Shown one piece after another: positions 15,966 to 24,376 of a stretch of DNA of 64,000 nucleotides. This DNA comes from Enterobacteriaceae bacterium UBA5654 (GTDB taxonomy: Bacteria > Pseudomonadota > Gammaproteobacteria > Enterobacterales > Enterobacteriaceae). Under the pieces are notes generated by a model. That model searched no databases. It was given only the letters and a program-made list of their open reading frames with translations, and had not been told where the DNA came from. Both the position numbers and the translations under genes were made by a program. Numbering within the stretch: the first letter of the stretch is position 1; every line of letters begins with the position of its first letter. The DNA is taken from positions 74,669 through 138,668 of the forward strand of contig DIJC01000008.1 of the NCBI GenBank assembly GCA_002421005.1, given 5' to 3'.

Positions 15966-16159
15966 AAGAGTTCCGCAAAAAATTTAAATGTGACGACGGC
16001 CATTTTGATGATGCTAAACACATTCTGGTCACATCATTTGATGATGAATGGCAGTATGCACTTTACAAAAAAATCGGAGACTATTTCATTCTTGTTGATT
16101 CATTCTCAGATATCAGTGAAGCCAAAGAAGAATCAAGAAACGTAATACTTCAAAAATAG
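15962..16159 (+). CDS. Hypothetical early protein 3
   Basis: 65 aa, MKEFRKKFKCDDGHFDDAKH. The alternating polar/hydrophobic segments (HILVTSFDDEWQYALYKKIG, DYFILVDSF) suggest a small beta-rich fold. Start overlaps the previous stop (ATGA). Not recognised. Confidence 0.6.
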   Translation: MKEFRKKFKCDDGHFDDAKHILVTSFDDEWQYALYKKIGDYFILVDSFSDISEAKEESRNVILQK

Positions 16160-16237
16160 AACACCATTTTTACCAACTAAAATAACACACCATGACTGGT
16201 GGGACCATACACAACCTGAAAACAGGATTGAAAGTCT

Positions 16238-16345
16238 ATGTCATTCATCAAAGACCATGCAGCATATAAATTAGCGCTGTTGTTTGCGGCGAACGGTCAG
16301 GAAGTAATTGCGTCAATCTATCTGCGTAAAGCATACGGGAGATAA
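16238..16345 (+). CDS. Short early peptide
   Basis: 35 aa, MSFIKDHAAYKLALLFAANG then QEVIASIYLRKAYGR. An AGGA lies ten bases upstream and the stop lies one base before the next gene's ATG. Short, but the spacing suggests a translated member of the operon. Confidence 0.45.
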   Translation: MSFIKDHAAYKLALLFAANGQEVIASIYLRKAYGR

Positions 16346-16346
16346 C

Positions 16347-16544
16347 ATGAAAAAAGAATCTGAATTACAGAGCGCGAGTCTCGCAGGTTATAAATTATTT
16401 GCTCTGCTTAAGGTTGCTGCATTTTCTGGTGAAGAGCTGGAACCAACGGAAGCTAAAGCTATTTTTGAACTGGCATATGATTTATCTGTACCTGTAAGCA
16501 GTTTTATCTTGTCTCTGGAACAGGAGGCATTAAATGCTAACTAA
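16347..16544 (+). CDS. Hypothetical early protein 4
   Basis: 65 aa, MKKESELQSASLAGYKLFAL, helical. The ATG at 16347 follows CGGGAGATAAC, so it is preferred over an upstream in-frame start at 16308. It overlaps the next gene by 11 bases. Similar in size and layout to the protein that follows; the two could be related. Confidence 0.6.
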   Translation: MKKESELQSASLAGYKLFALLKVAAFSGEELEPTEAKAIFELAYDLSVPVSSFILSLEQEALNAN

Positions 16545-16728
16545 AAACAGCACTATCGAAACGGCCGTCACCACTGGCGATAACATGTATCAGCTTCTGG
16601 ATTTAATGTATACGCACTTTAAGTCTATGGATGATGATCAAAAAGAGTCACTGGTTGGGCTGTGCTATGAATTATCCTGCCAGATTTCCACATGGATGAA
16701 TGCCGAAGAGAAGAGACGAAATGGATAA
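16534..16728 (+). CDS. Hypothetical early protein 5
   Basis: 64 aa, MLTKNSTIETAVTTGDNMYQ then LLDLMYTHFKSMDDDQKESL and CYELSCQISTWM. Helical, acidic. CAGGAGGC lies about seven bases upstream. Like the preceding protein it has an acidic stretch followed by a helix ending near S-x-F/T. Not recognised. Confidence 0.6.
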   Translation: MLTKNSTIETAVTTGDNMYQLLDLMYTHFKSMDDDQKESLVGLCYELSCQISTWMNAEEKRRNG

Positions 16729-17086
16729 AGTAATTCTTACTTATCGCCGCCGGATATTAAAGGCCGCATTAATCCGCCATCACAGAAAAACGGGTAGCAC
16801 CTGCCTTGTTATTCGCTTGCTCAAAGGCGGTATTAACACGGTCGAGTTAACAGAGATTCTTCTGGATGGTTTATTACGAAAATTCGAAAGGCTCGCTATC
16901 AGTGAGTATGGAAATATCGAAGGCGTAAAAGCTATTAAGGGAATTTACAGCAGCTCTGTTGATGTAAATGGTAGCGGTGAATTCCTGACAGAAAGCGGTA
17001 AGGAGTTAATCGACGAGCTTATTTCTGAGCTGGTTGAGTTCGTTAAAAAGCATGAACCAGTTAATGCGGAGACTGAAAATGACTAA
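16721..17086 (+). CDS. Hypothetical early protein 6
   Basis: 121 aa from the ATG at 16721. Basic N-terminus (MDKVILTYRRRILKAALIRH), acidic C-terminus. The ATG overlaps the previous stop region and has AGAG five bases upstream. No family recognised. Confidence 0.6.
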   Translation: MDKVILTYRRRILKAALIRHHRKTGSTCLVIRLLKGGINTVELTEILLDGLLRKFERLAISEYGNIEGVKAIKGIYSSSVDVNGSGEFLTESGKELIDELISELVEFVKKHEPVNAETEND

Positions 17087-17333
17087 TCAGCAAACGATGC
17101 TCTATCAGGGTGTGCAGATTCCCCGCCCAGTATTGAACGTGGATCTGCATGTCCTCCCTGATTTTACAGGGCGGGTAGTCCTGCACATTCAAAACGGGAG
17201 GGTGATATGCGACCGCCGGCTGCTGGACGATGAACACATTTGCTCACTGGCAACGTTTATCGAAATGGCACGCGACATGGAGCTGAGGATTGAGGAGGTA
17301 GCGGGTGGCACTGACAGCGATACGAATTCCTGA
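17079..17333 (+). CDS. Hypothetical early protein 7
   Basis: 84 aa, MTNQQTMLYQGVQIPRPVLN then DFTGRVVLHIQNGRVICDRR and a helical C-terminus (FIEMARDMELRIEEV). Start overlaps the previous stop by eight bases. Not recognised. Confidence 0.6.
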   Translation: MTNQQTMLYQGVQIPRPVLNVDLHVLPDFTGRVVLHIQNGRVICDRRLLDDEHICSLATFIEMARDMELRIEEVAGGTDSDTNS

Positions 17334-17490
17334 ATGGGTTCACGGGCAGGCGGTAATACCGGGCCGGGAGAATACACCCTCGCCGTATGCACAAGACAGG
17401 CTATCTGAGCCTGAAAGTCAATCTGCGCTGGCGGCTGTTGTCGCGCGACGGCGGCCAGAACTGGGCAGTAATGAGTCACGAACGATATAG
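17305..17490 (+). CDS. Hypothetical early protein 8 (GTG start)
   Basis: 61 aa. A very good ribosome site GAGGAGGT lies five bases before the GTG, inside the previous gene, and the frames overlap by 29 bases. The peptide is low-complexity (MALTAIRIPEWVHGQAVIPG then QSALAAVVARRRPEL). The ribosome site is the main evidence. Confidence 0.45.
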   Translation: MALTAIRIPEWVHGQAVIPGRENTPSPYAQDRLSEPESQSALAAVVARRRPELGSNESRTI

Positions 17491-17508
17491 CAAGTTTAAG
17501 GATAGAAA

Positions 17509-17922
17509 ATGAAAAACAACCGCACTAATTCTGCAATTGACCACGCGCTCAGAGTCTATGAGACCCCAGTTGGTCCGTTATTCGTTGCCGCCCGGCATGG
17601 TCGCATCAAAAAGTGCTTCACCCGCGATACAGCGATCCGCTACCTCGCATTCTTTATGACAACCCAGGCCTTTGGGATGTCGGGTTTCAAACAACGGCAA
17701 CCGGAAGAAAGGATCGAGCGTAACGGCGTTGAAATGTGGCAACAGGGAGAAACTACGCGAAATTATTTGCGCGCCCATCAGCGTTGCGTCCGTAGACTGC
17801 GCCGCATCCTGAAACATAAGCGAGAAGTACAAACGTGGTACGACAAATGGGAATCCATGCATAACCGCTATGTAAAAGAGGTAGATGAACTGCAGGCTAT
17901 CAAGCCAAAAGGGCTTCTCTGA
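17509..17922 (+). CDS. Hypothetical early protein 9, basic
   Basis: 137 aa, strongly basic, with a long helical stretch RAHQRCVRRLRRILKHKREV followed by QTWYDKWESMHNRYVKEVDE, probably a coiled coil. AGGA lies close upstream of the ATG. The charge would suit nucleic-acid binding, but I do not recognise the family. Confidence 0.6.
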   Translation: MKNNRTNSAIDHALRVYETPVGPLFVAARHGRIKKCFTRDTAIRYLAFFMTTQAFGMSGFKQRQPEERIERNGVEMWQQGETTRNYLRAHQRCVRRLRRILKHKREVQTWYDKWESMHNRYVKEVDELQAIKPKGLL

Positions 17923-18014
17923 CAGTTTTTTGCATACTTTGTAGCTTTCAGCTGGTGGCCGTATTTTTCGGCCAAACAACTGAAATTAGTTTTGATGAAT
18001 CGCTGAGGTTAGCT

Positions 18015-18308
18015 ATGAGCATTGTTAAACACACCGGGCTTAACGCTGAACAATCGTCGAATACTTTCTCAGACAAAGATCTGGAGAGTATGGCCCATGG
18101 CAATAATCCTCAATCAAACGCTTACCGCGAACTGCTTGCCCGTCGCTGTCAGCAAGCAGATTATCAGCCTGCGATCGACATTTTGCGTGAAAGAGCTGCG
18201 CGTGAACTCGATGGCGGTTTCAGAGCTCACCACAACGCTCTGATTTATGCTGCTAACGAACTGGAAAATGCCCAGGCTTTTGGGCGGGAGAGCCGCCATG
18301 AATCTTGA
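18015..18308 (+). CDS. Hypothetical early protein 10
   Basis: 97 aa from the ATG at 18015, which has GAGG six bases upstream; a longer GTG-started frame begins at 17955. Helical and polar (YRELLARRCQQADYQPAIDI, REHRAR-like C-terminus). It overlaps the excisionase start by 11 bases. Not recognised. Confidence 0.6.
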   Translation: MSIVKHTGLNAEQSSNTFSDKDLESMAHGNNPQSNAYRELLARRCQQADYQPAIDILRERAARELDGGFRAHHNALIYAANELENAQAFGRESRHES

Positions 18309-18507
18309 CTGTGTACCACTTTCGACCTATTGCCGGGATGCAGGGGAAACGGTTGATGCCGTTAACAAACGGATACAAAGAGGGTTATGGAAAGAGGGTG
18401 TCCATGTATTAAAAGTCGATGGCGTTAAAGAACGCTGGATTGACTTAACGGAGGTTTCAAAGTGGGCAAGAAAGAACAAGGATCATTATCTCTCCCAAGA
18501 GGAGTAA
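18298..18507 (+). CDS. Excisionase (Xis-like)
   Basis: 69 aa, MNLDCVPLSTYCRDAGETVD, then AVNKRIQRGLWKEGVHVLKV and RWIDLTEVSKWARKN: the MerR-like winged-helix pattern of lambdoid excisionases. It overlaps the integrase start by 46 bases, the usual xis-int arrangement. It bends the att DNA and drives excision. Confidence 0.85.
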   Translation: MNLDCVPLSTYCRDAGETVDAVNKRIQRGLWKEGVHVLKVDGVKERWIDLTEVSKWARKNKDHYLSQEE

Positions 18508-19634
18508 CCATTCGCCAGCATAAAACTGGCGATACCCTGGTGATCACATTCACGTACAAAGGGGTTCTCTGCCGGGAGCCCCTTTCCAAAATGGAAACGA
18601 ACGCGCGCGGTGTGAAGTATGCTGAGCGGCTGCTGGGGGAGATACAAAATCAGATTGTCAGCGGCACATTCGACTATCCCAAATACTTTCCCAACTCCAA
18701 AAAGCTGACGCTGTTCGGTGTTGTGAAAAAAACCAAAAATATTAAGTCCTATCTGGACGAGTATCTGAAAATCTGCGAAAACCGCAACCTGTCGCCGTCC
18801 ACTATTGGTGGTTATGAAAAATGCCTTTCGGCGCTATCGGCCCTGCATAAACTTCATGTTTCCGAGCTGACTCCTGCAGTGCTAAAAAACTGGATAGCCA
18901 GTCGTAAAACAAAAATTAAGACGATCAGAAATAACCTTTCATTTTTGCGCAGCGCTATCGATGAGGCCGTTACTGATGGCTTATTGACGATCAACCCCGT
19001 TACGCTGGTCAGTGCCAGCCGGTACCATGTGATCGACAGTTGTCCGAACGCTGATGATTATGAAGTTGATCCGTTCGCACCAGCCGAGACCAGCGCTATT
19101 TATCAACACTGTAAATACAAGGAGTGGGAAAATCTGTTCCGCTTCGCATTCAACACTGGACTACGCAGCTCTGAGTTATGCGCATTGAGCTGGTCTGATA
19201 TCGACTTTATCGAAAATACAGCGCACGTTCAGGCGGCCAGCGTAGTTGGTGTACTGAAGGGTACGAAAACAAAAGCTGGTACCCGTAAAGTGGAGTTAAA
19301 CAGTGATGCACTTGTTGCGCTGCAGGCCCAGAAGATATTCACTTTCATGAAAAGCGAGTTCATTTTCAGCGACCCAAAAACGGGAGAGCCCTGGGCGAAC
19401 GCCGACGCAATACGCAAAAAAGCTTGGGTGCCAACCCTCAAAAAAGCAGGTGTTCGTTACAGGAATCCGTACCAGACGCGTCACACTTTCGCCACCCGGC
19501 ATATCAGCATGGGTGTTAACCTGTTCTGGCTAGCCGGGCAAATGGGCCATAAAGGGCCGGAAATGTTGTTCCGCCATTACGGATCTTACCTTGCTGAATA
19601 TGACGGTAAAACTGCTATTACAGCAGCTCTGTAG
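18462..19634 (+). CDS. int: Tyrosine integrase of the lambdoid prophage
   Basis: 390 aa with GTG start inside xis. It has an arm-binding N-terminus, a core-binding domain (about 85-185) and a catalytic domain with R235 (TGLRSSEL), the KGTKTKAG Lys, R340 (YQTRHTFAT), H363 (GQMGHKG) and Y373 (RHYGSY). The His of the usual HxxR motif is Tyr here. It lies 124 bases from an ssrA 3' duplicate, which marks the target site. Confidence 0.93.
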   Translation: MGKKEQGSLSLPRGVTIRQHKTGDTLVITFTYKGVLCREPLSKMETNARGVKYAERLLGEIQNQIVSGTFDYPKYFPNSKKLTLFGVVKKTKNIKSYLDEYLKICENRNLSPSTIGGYEKCLSALSALHKLHVSELTPAVLKNWIASRKTKIKTIRNNLSFLRSAIDEAVTDGLLTINPVTLVSASRYHVIDSCPNADDYEVDPFAPAETSAIYQHCKYKEWENLFRFAFNTGLRSSELCALSWSDIDFIENTAHVQAASVVGVLKGTKTKAGTRKVELNSDALVALQAQKIFTFMKSEFIFSDPKTGEPWANADAIRKKAWVPTLKKAGVRYRNPYQTRHTFATRHISMGVNLFWLAGQMGHKGPEMLFRHYGSYLAEYDGKTAITAAL

Positions 19635-19757
19635 GACGGCAAATATTGCAAAATGTTGGACAGAATCAGGACGTTACAGAGACAGTCATCTGCACGTAAA
19701 ATGCACTTGAGCAATATTATGAAAGAAAATACATTTATATTCAAAGCGTTATATTGT

Positions 19758-19793
19758 TTTCGGACACGGGTTCAACTCCCGCCAGCTCCACCA
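19758..19793 (+). other. Duplicate of the ssrA (tmRNA) 3' end: attachment site core
   Basis: CGGACACGGGTTCAACTCCC plus the following GCCAGCTCCACCA (19761-19793) is the tmRNA acceptor/T-arm end, differing from my memory of E. coli ssrA by one base (GACACGGG for GACGCGGG). No upstream tmRNA body is present, so this is a target duplication: the right attachment site of the lambdoid prophage and the left one of the satellite. Confidence 0.85.
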
Positions 19794-19828
19794 CTTACCC
19801 TTCCGGATACGTCCGGGGAAATCCTGAA

Positions 19829-19862
19829 AGCCCGCATGGCACAAGCCCTGCGGGCTTTTTTG
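19829..19862 (+). terminator. ssrA-downstream terminator copy
   Basis: AGCCCGCA and TGCGGGCT with a T tract. The 19,821-19,900 segment is closely similar to 31,035-31,115, which also follows an ssrA scar. Confidence 0.75.
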
Positions 19863-19903
19863 TGTCTGTCGTTGTCCGAGAACATCCGGCTAAATCCAGA
19901 GAA

Positions 19904-19959
19904 AATTGGTACACGTTTAGGTACACGCTATACTGTGGTCCATTAAACGTGTACCAATT
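19904..19959 (+). promoter_or_regulatory. Satellite integrase promoter inside a 16-bp inverted repeat
   Basis: AATTGGTACACGTTTA (19904-19919) is exactly inverted at 19944-19959. Between them fits -35 TTGGTA (19906-19911), 17-base spacer and -10 TATACT (19929-19934). The motif GGTACACG occurs twice in direct order here. The layout suggests that Int binds here and represses its own promoter, as in P4. Confidence 0.65.
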
Positions 19960-19976
19960 ATGGAAGGGATCCAGAC

Positions 19977-21164
19977 ATGGCGCGCATCACACGCCCCCTC
20001 ACTAACAACGAAATCCACAAAGCCAAACCTCGGGAAAAAGACTTCACCCTGCATGATGGTGACGGCCTATTCTTGCTCGTCAAAACCACCGGTAAAAAAC
20101 TCTGGCGCTTCCGCTATCAACGTCCGGTAAGTGGCAGCCGAACTAATTTAAGTCTCGGCTCATACCCTGCCCTTACTCTCGCAGCAGCTCGTCAGATCCG
20201 CGACCAGCACTTAACCACGCTCGCACAAGGTATAGATCCGCAACAGCAACAAGAGCAGGCATCAGAACAACGTCAGATTGAGCTGGATAGTATTTTCTCA
20301 ACTGTGGCCGCCAACTGGTTCAAAATGAAGAGCAAAAGCGTCACTGAAGACTACGCCAAAGATATTTGGCGCTCTTTGGATAAGGATGTGTTCCCTGCAA
20401 TAGGCGCAATACCTGTTCAGGAGATTAAGGCCAGAACGATTGTTGAAGCATTGGAACCAATCAAAGCACGTGGTGCATTAGAGACGGTTCGCCGCCTGGT
20501 ACAGCGTATTAACGAGATAATGATTTACGCAGTCAACACTGGCCTGATTGATGCGAACCCGGCATCAGGTGTCGGAATGGCATTTGAGAAACCGAAAAAG
20601 CAAAACATGCCGACGCTTCGGCCAGAAGAATTGCCGAAACTGATGCGTTCTTTGATGATGTCGAATCTGTCTGTTTCGACTCGCTGTCTTATTGAATGGC
20701 AGCTTCTGACCCTAGTGCGCCCGTCTGAGGCTTCCGGTGCACGATGGGCAGAGGTCGATATCGATGCAAAGCTCTGGACAATTCCAGCCGAACGGATGAA
20801 GGCTAAGCGAGAGCATATCGTGCCTCTATCTCCACAGGCATTAGAGATTCTGGAGGTGATGAAACCAATCAGTGCTCATCGTGAACATCTTTTCCCAAGC
20901 AGGAATGATCCAAAGCAAGCGATGAATAGTCAGACTGCTAACGCCGCTTTAAAGCGTATTGGATATGGTGGAAGACTAGTCGCACATGGATTACGCTCTA
21001 TTGCCAGTACTGCAATGAATGAAGCTGGTTTTAATGCAGATGTTATTGAGGCAGCTTTAGCCCATAGCGATAAAAATGAGGTAAGGAAAGCTTATAATCG
21101 TTCAACTTATTTACTCCAGCGAAAAGAGCTGATGGAGTGGTGGGGAACTGAAATACACAAATAA
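19977..21164 (+). CDS. int: P4-type integrase of the satellite
   Basis: 395 aa. N-terminal DUF4102-like domain (MARITRPLTNNEIHKAKPRE, then DFTLHDGDGLFLLV), core-binding region, catalytic residues R248 (LVRPSEASG), H337-x-x-R340 (HGLR), H363 (LAHSDKNEVR) and Y373 (KAYNRS). This is the P4/CP4-57 integrase family that targets tRNA and tmRNA 3' ends. It reads away from the ssrA duplicate, as expected for the left end of a satellite. It converges on the cargo operon. Confidence 0.93.
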   Translation: MARITRPLTNNEIHKAKPREKDFTLHDGDGLFLLVKTTGKKLWRFRYQRPVSGSRTNLSLGSYPALTLAAARQIRDQHLTTLAQGIDPQQQQEQASEQRQIELDSIFSTVAANWFKMKSKSVTEDYAKDIWRSLDKDVFPAIGAIPVQEIKARTIVEALEPIKARGALETVRRLVQRINEIMIYAVNTGLIDANPASGVGMAFEKPKKQNMPTLRPEELPKLMRSLMMSNLSVSTRCLIEWQLLTLVRPSEASGARWAEVDIDAKLWTIPAERMKAKREHIVPLSPQALEILEVMKPISAHREHLFPSRNDPKQAMNSQTANAALKRIGYGGRLVAHGLRSIASTAMNEAGFNADVIEAALAHSDKNEVRKAYNRSTYLLQRKELMEWWGTEIHK

Positions 21165-21180
21165 CTTTAAAGACTATCAT

Positions 21181-21229
21181 TAGATAACTCCTGTTAAGAT
21201 TACCTACAACTTAGAACAGGAGTTATCTA
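21181..21229. terminator. 15-bp perfect stem between int and the cargo operon
   Basis: TAGATAACTCCTGTT (21181-21195) is exactly inverted at 21215-21229 with a 19-base loop. It lies between two converging genes and could end transcripts from both sides; neither side has a long T tract, so it may act as a processing or stability hairpin. Confidence 0.55.
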
Positions 21230-21237
21230 ACTTTGAT

Positions 21238-21999
21238 TCACTGAATAGCCTCACGTTCTTCAGGCTTAGTTATTTCATCTTCTAATTTATCCAACCACTC
21301 TGTTGCACATTGATTCAAATCGTTAATCAATCTTTCAACATACGCAATTATTGAATTGAATTTTCTAGGTTTAACACTACTTTTAAACTCCCCATGCCCC
21401 AAAGAATTTCTAAGACCTACAACCTCACCTAGCTGTGATAAATCAAGTGATGAATAATCCAATCCTATAGCATCAAAATTTATCTTAACAACTATTTCAT
21501 TCACATTGGAAAATGTCATAACTAACTCAGAAACGTCGCAATCTGATAATGCCGATTTATTAAATGCATCAATATGTTGAATTACATCGCTAGTAAGTTT
21601 AAACGCACCTTTCGTAACTTTCTTTTTTATTTGTGCACCATTGTGTACAATACTCCGATGTGAGTCAGCATCATAAATATTTTTTATCATATCTACATAT
21701 CTGCTATAAAATGGTTCACGCTGCAACCAAAGAGCCCGAATTTCCGCAGAATATTTAAATGCCTCTCTGTCTGAAAGTTTCAATGTATTTAAGCAAACTG
21801 ACATTGTTTCTGTAAAAAAACCTTCCCAAGAAGAATAAATCATTGGAACTGATATGATTCTGAACATATCTTCCTTTTCACTATCTCCTGACCTCGCCAT
21901 AAAGTCATTTATAGACTTTATGCTATCAAGGAACCCAAGGCTTTCATTTTTTGTCTTTTCCAACAGTACCTTGAAATCTTCGAAATCTGATATTCTCAT
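21238..21999 (-). CDS. HEPN-domain nuclease-like protein (MAE_28990/RiboL-PSP type)
   Basis: 253 aa from the ATG at 21999, one base after the DUF262 stop; a TTG at 22023 would add eight residues. The segment MIYSSWEGFFTETM and the C-terminal GLRNSLGHGE (R197-x4-H202) match HEPN domains, where R-x4-6-H forms the RNA-cleaving active site of many toxins and defence effectors. It is the last gene of an AT-rich three-gene operon. It is the likely effector; RNase activity is inferred from the motif only. Confidence 0.7.
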   Translation of the reverse strand: MRISDFEDFKVLLEKTKNESLGFLDSIKSINDFMARSGDSEKEDMFRIISVPMIYSSWEGFFTETMSVCLNTLKLSDREAFKYSAEIRALWLQREPFYSRYVDMIKNIYDADSHRSIVHNGAQIKKKVTKGAFKLTSDVIQHIDAFNKSALSDCDVSELVMTFSNVNEIVVKINFDAIGLDYSSLDLSQLGEVVGLRNSLGHGEFKSSVKPRKFNSIIAYVERLINDLNQCATEWLDKLEDEITKPEEREAIQ

Positions 22000-22000
22000 T

Positions 22001-23113
22001 TTATCCGAATACCTTCTTACCAAGTGTAATTCTTTTCTCTAGCTTGGCTTTAGTATTAGAGCCAGAACCAGTGCAAGCTCTTAAATCATCGATTTGATTA
22101 TCCATTAAATGGTTAAATCTTTTCGATACCTCAGCGGGAGTTAAATTATCTACATTATTAAAAATACCTACAGCAATAATATCTAGTAAATTAGTGCTAA
22201 ATGGACCACTTGGAGCACCATTCTTCCTAAACTTAAATGCTTTCCCTGATAAATCAGCAAGATTTATCAAATCAAAGGTTCTTTTTATTTTTAATTCAAA
22301 AGTAATGTCAATAACATTGTTCTCTGCTGCGAAGAACATAAATTCGTCTAAAAAGTCAGTCACACTATGGCTAAACTTATCCGCGTAAGTCAAAGATGCC
22401 ATAACTCGTAGCAAAGCCTCCTCAACACCCTGAGATTTTTGACCTTCTTCATTTATCCCAAGCGCTTGCACAATACCATCCATTTCAGCTATCTTGCGTA
22501 AACGGTCTGCGAATTCATTTCCAGCTAATCTAGCCATGCAATTGCGTATTTCTTGGTCACTCAAACGAACACCAGATCTATTCAATCGTTTAAAAACGTT
22601 ATATTTAGTTTCAGGCTTTGTTTCTTGCTCCAAAATAACAACATTGACTCGTGCATTTTTTATAGTTCGGCTAACTTTGTCTGGTAATCCTTTTGCAGTC
22701 CATCCATTCAATTCTGTAATGATAGGTACATCATCAAGAACCGTTGGATTGCGGACATCATTTATAGAGTTTTGTTTCTTTGCATTGTCGATTTCTTCTT
22801 TGTTAAAAATATCTTCTGAAAAAAATCTAATTATAGTGCTCACACGTTGCAATCCATCAATAACCTCCTGCTTACCATTATTATCGATGTAGAAGAAAAG
22901 TGTTGGCGTAGGGATGTTTAGCAGTAATGACTCAATAAACTGGCTTTGCCTTGAGTTATCCCAACGATAAAGCCTCTGGTAATCTGGAGAAATTGTTATC
23001 TCATTTTCTTTATATAGATTAATCACTTCACGCCATGAGATAGTATAAGAATCAGTTACAACTTCATCTCTTTTCTCATCTATCTGAGATAGCAATTTAG
23101 TTATATCATTCAT
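22001..23113 (-). CDS. DUF262 (ParB-like fold) protein
   Basis: 370 aa. The N-terminal DUF262 signature is clear: ISPDYQRLYRWD (42-52) and EVIDGLQRVST (83-93), as in GmrS/BREX-linked and other restriction-associated proteins, which can bind or hydrolyse nucleotides. The C-terminal half is helical and I see no DUF1524 HNH nuclease, unlike GmrSD. Its ATG overlaps the methyltransferase stop (ATGA), with AAGGAT six bases upstream. Probably the sensor or switch of the system. Confidence 0.8.
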   Translation of the reverse strand: MNDITKLLSQIDEKRDEVVTDSYTISWREVINLYKENEITISPDYQRLYRWDNSRQSQFIESLLLNIPTPTLFFYIDNNGKQEVIDGLQRVSTIIRFFSEDIFNKEEIDNAKKQNSINDVRNPTVLDDVPIITELNGWTAKGLPDKVSRTIKNARVNVVILEQETKPETKYNVFKRLNRSGVRLSDQEIRNCMARLAGNEFADRLRKIAEMDGIVQALGINEEGQKSQGVEEALLRVMASLTYADKFSHSVTDFLDEFMFFAAENNVIDITFELKIKRTFDLINLADLSGKAFKFRKNGAPSGPFSTNLLDIIAVGIFNNVDNLTPAEVSKRFNHLMDNQIDDLRACTGSGSNTKAKLEKRITLGKKVFG

Positions 23114-24375
23114 TTTGTTATCCTTATGATTTTTTCAAAGTAAATTTTATCTGTAATATAATTCTTTGACTTGGTATTTATCTGCCCAAATATCGCTTTG
23201 ACTTGATCTTCTCTCACGCATTTTGCTTCTGAAAACCCAATAGAAAGAGCCATTTCACAATAAATATCATAAAGAGGAATTTCTATTTCTTTATAATATG
23301 AGTTTTGTATCACAAAATACCCAGAGCAACCAACCTTTAAAACCCTAAAGATTTCTTTTAATGAATCATAGGCATTAGAAAAGTATCTGATTTTATTTTT
23401 AAGATAATAACTCCCTGATGCTCTTGAGGTATGCGATGTCACTGATGACAAAACATTCATACACAGGGAACCCCATTTTTCATCAATATTATCCGCAACT
23501 TTAGGCACAGTAGTTGTACCCATAACTTCTTTTCTCAGAGAATTATATCCCTCGCGCCCTAAAATTAGTTCCAACTCAAGTCGCGTTGAAACAGCATAGT
23601 CTATTCGGGTTAAATACGGTGGCGATGTAACAACAAGGTCAATTGTATTATCTTCAATATTTAATTTTTTACTGTCCACATTTAAGATCGAATAAGAGGA
23701 TTGACTCTTAGTCTCACCAAAGTATTCATTTAGCTGTTCACGCATAACTTTAAAATTTTTATCATATTCAAGGCAAATGTCAAAATCATTATTAAAATCT
23801 ATTTTTTTAGAAATCCATGTTGGGTTTGAAGTTGACTTAACATCAAGTACATTGCGAACAGTATAAAATAAAACACTGCAATAAAATGCTTTTAAGGGAT
23901 TTACGACATCAACTTTTCCATTATCGACAAATTGATCACAGATACATTTATAAAACTGCTGTAACTGTTCAATAATAGAATCCCCCTTCGACCACTCAGC
24001 TATATTTTTTGTTTTCTTTTTAAAGCAAAGCAGTATCCTTTTGAGGGTTTTTTCTCCGGTAACATCCAGCGCTGTAATATTACCCCGGCTTTTCGCGGCA
24101 GCGAAGTAACTCATTACAGGGTTAATATCTGCGCCAATACAATTTATGATTTGCTTTTGGCAAACTATACCTGTGGTACCACTTCCCATCCAAGGATCAA
24201 GAACAATGGCGGACGGTTCAACGTCTTCAGCCTGCAAAACAGAAGCTACAAAGGATTCTGAATAGCCTGCATAGTATGGATGCCAAGAGTGAAGACTCTT
24301 GCGTTCGTTTCTCCCTCTTTTCGCGCCTGCAATCATCTTTAAACCACTTACCCAAAATTTACGATTGAGTCTCAT
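23110..24375 (-). CDS. DNA methyltransferase of the cargo operon
   Basis: 421 aa. AdoMet-binding motif LDPWMGSGTTG (59-69), followed by GADINP, and much later the catalytic VVTSPPYLTR (248-257). The SPPY form is common in N4-cytosine and some N6-adenine enzymes; the binding motif comes first and the catalytic motif last, with about 180 residues between them that may form the target-recognition region. It is the first gene of the operon. No good ribosome site precedes the ATG at 24375; a Met at residue 14 is an alternative. Confidence 0.82.
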   Translation of the reverse strand: MRLNRKFWVSGLKMIAGAKRGRNERKSLHSWHPYYAGYSESFVASVLQAEDVEPSAIVLDPWMGSGTTGIVCQKQIINCIGADINPVMSYFAAAKSRGNITALDVTGEKTLKRILLCFKKKTKNIAEWSKGDSIIEQLQQFYKCICDQFVDNGKVDVVNPLKAFYCSVLFYTVRNVLDVKSTSNPTWISKKIDFNNDFDICLEYDKNFKVMREQLNEYFGETKSQSSYSILNVDSKKLNIEDNTIDLVVTSPPYLTRIDYAVSTRLELELILGREGYNSLRKEVMGTTTVPKVADNIDEKWGSLCMNVLSSVTSHTSRASGSYYLKNKIRYFSNAYDSLKEIFRVLKVGCSGYFVIQNSYYKEIEIPLYDIYCEMALSIGFSEAKCVREDQVKAIFGQINTKSKNYITDKIYFEKIIRITK

Positions 24376-24376
24376 A

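Noticed and set aside
19653..19946. 97-codon frame over the attachment site
   Set aside because: It translates through the ssrA duplicate and a terminator hairpin; no coding character.
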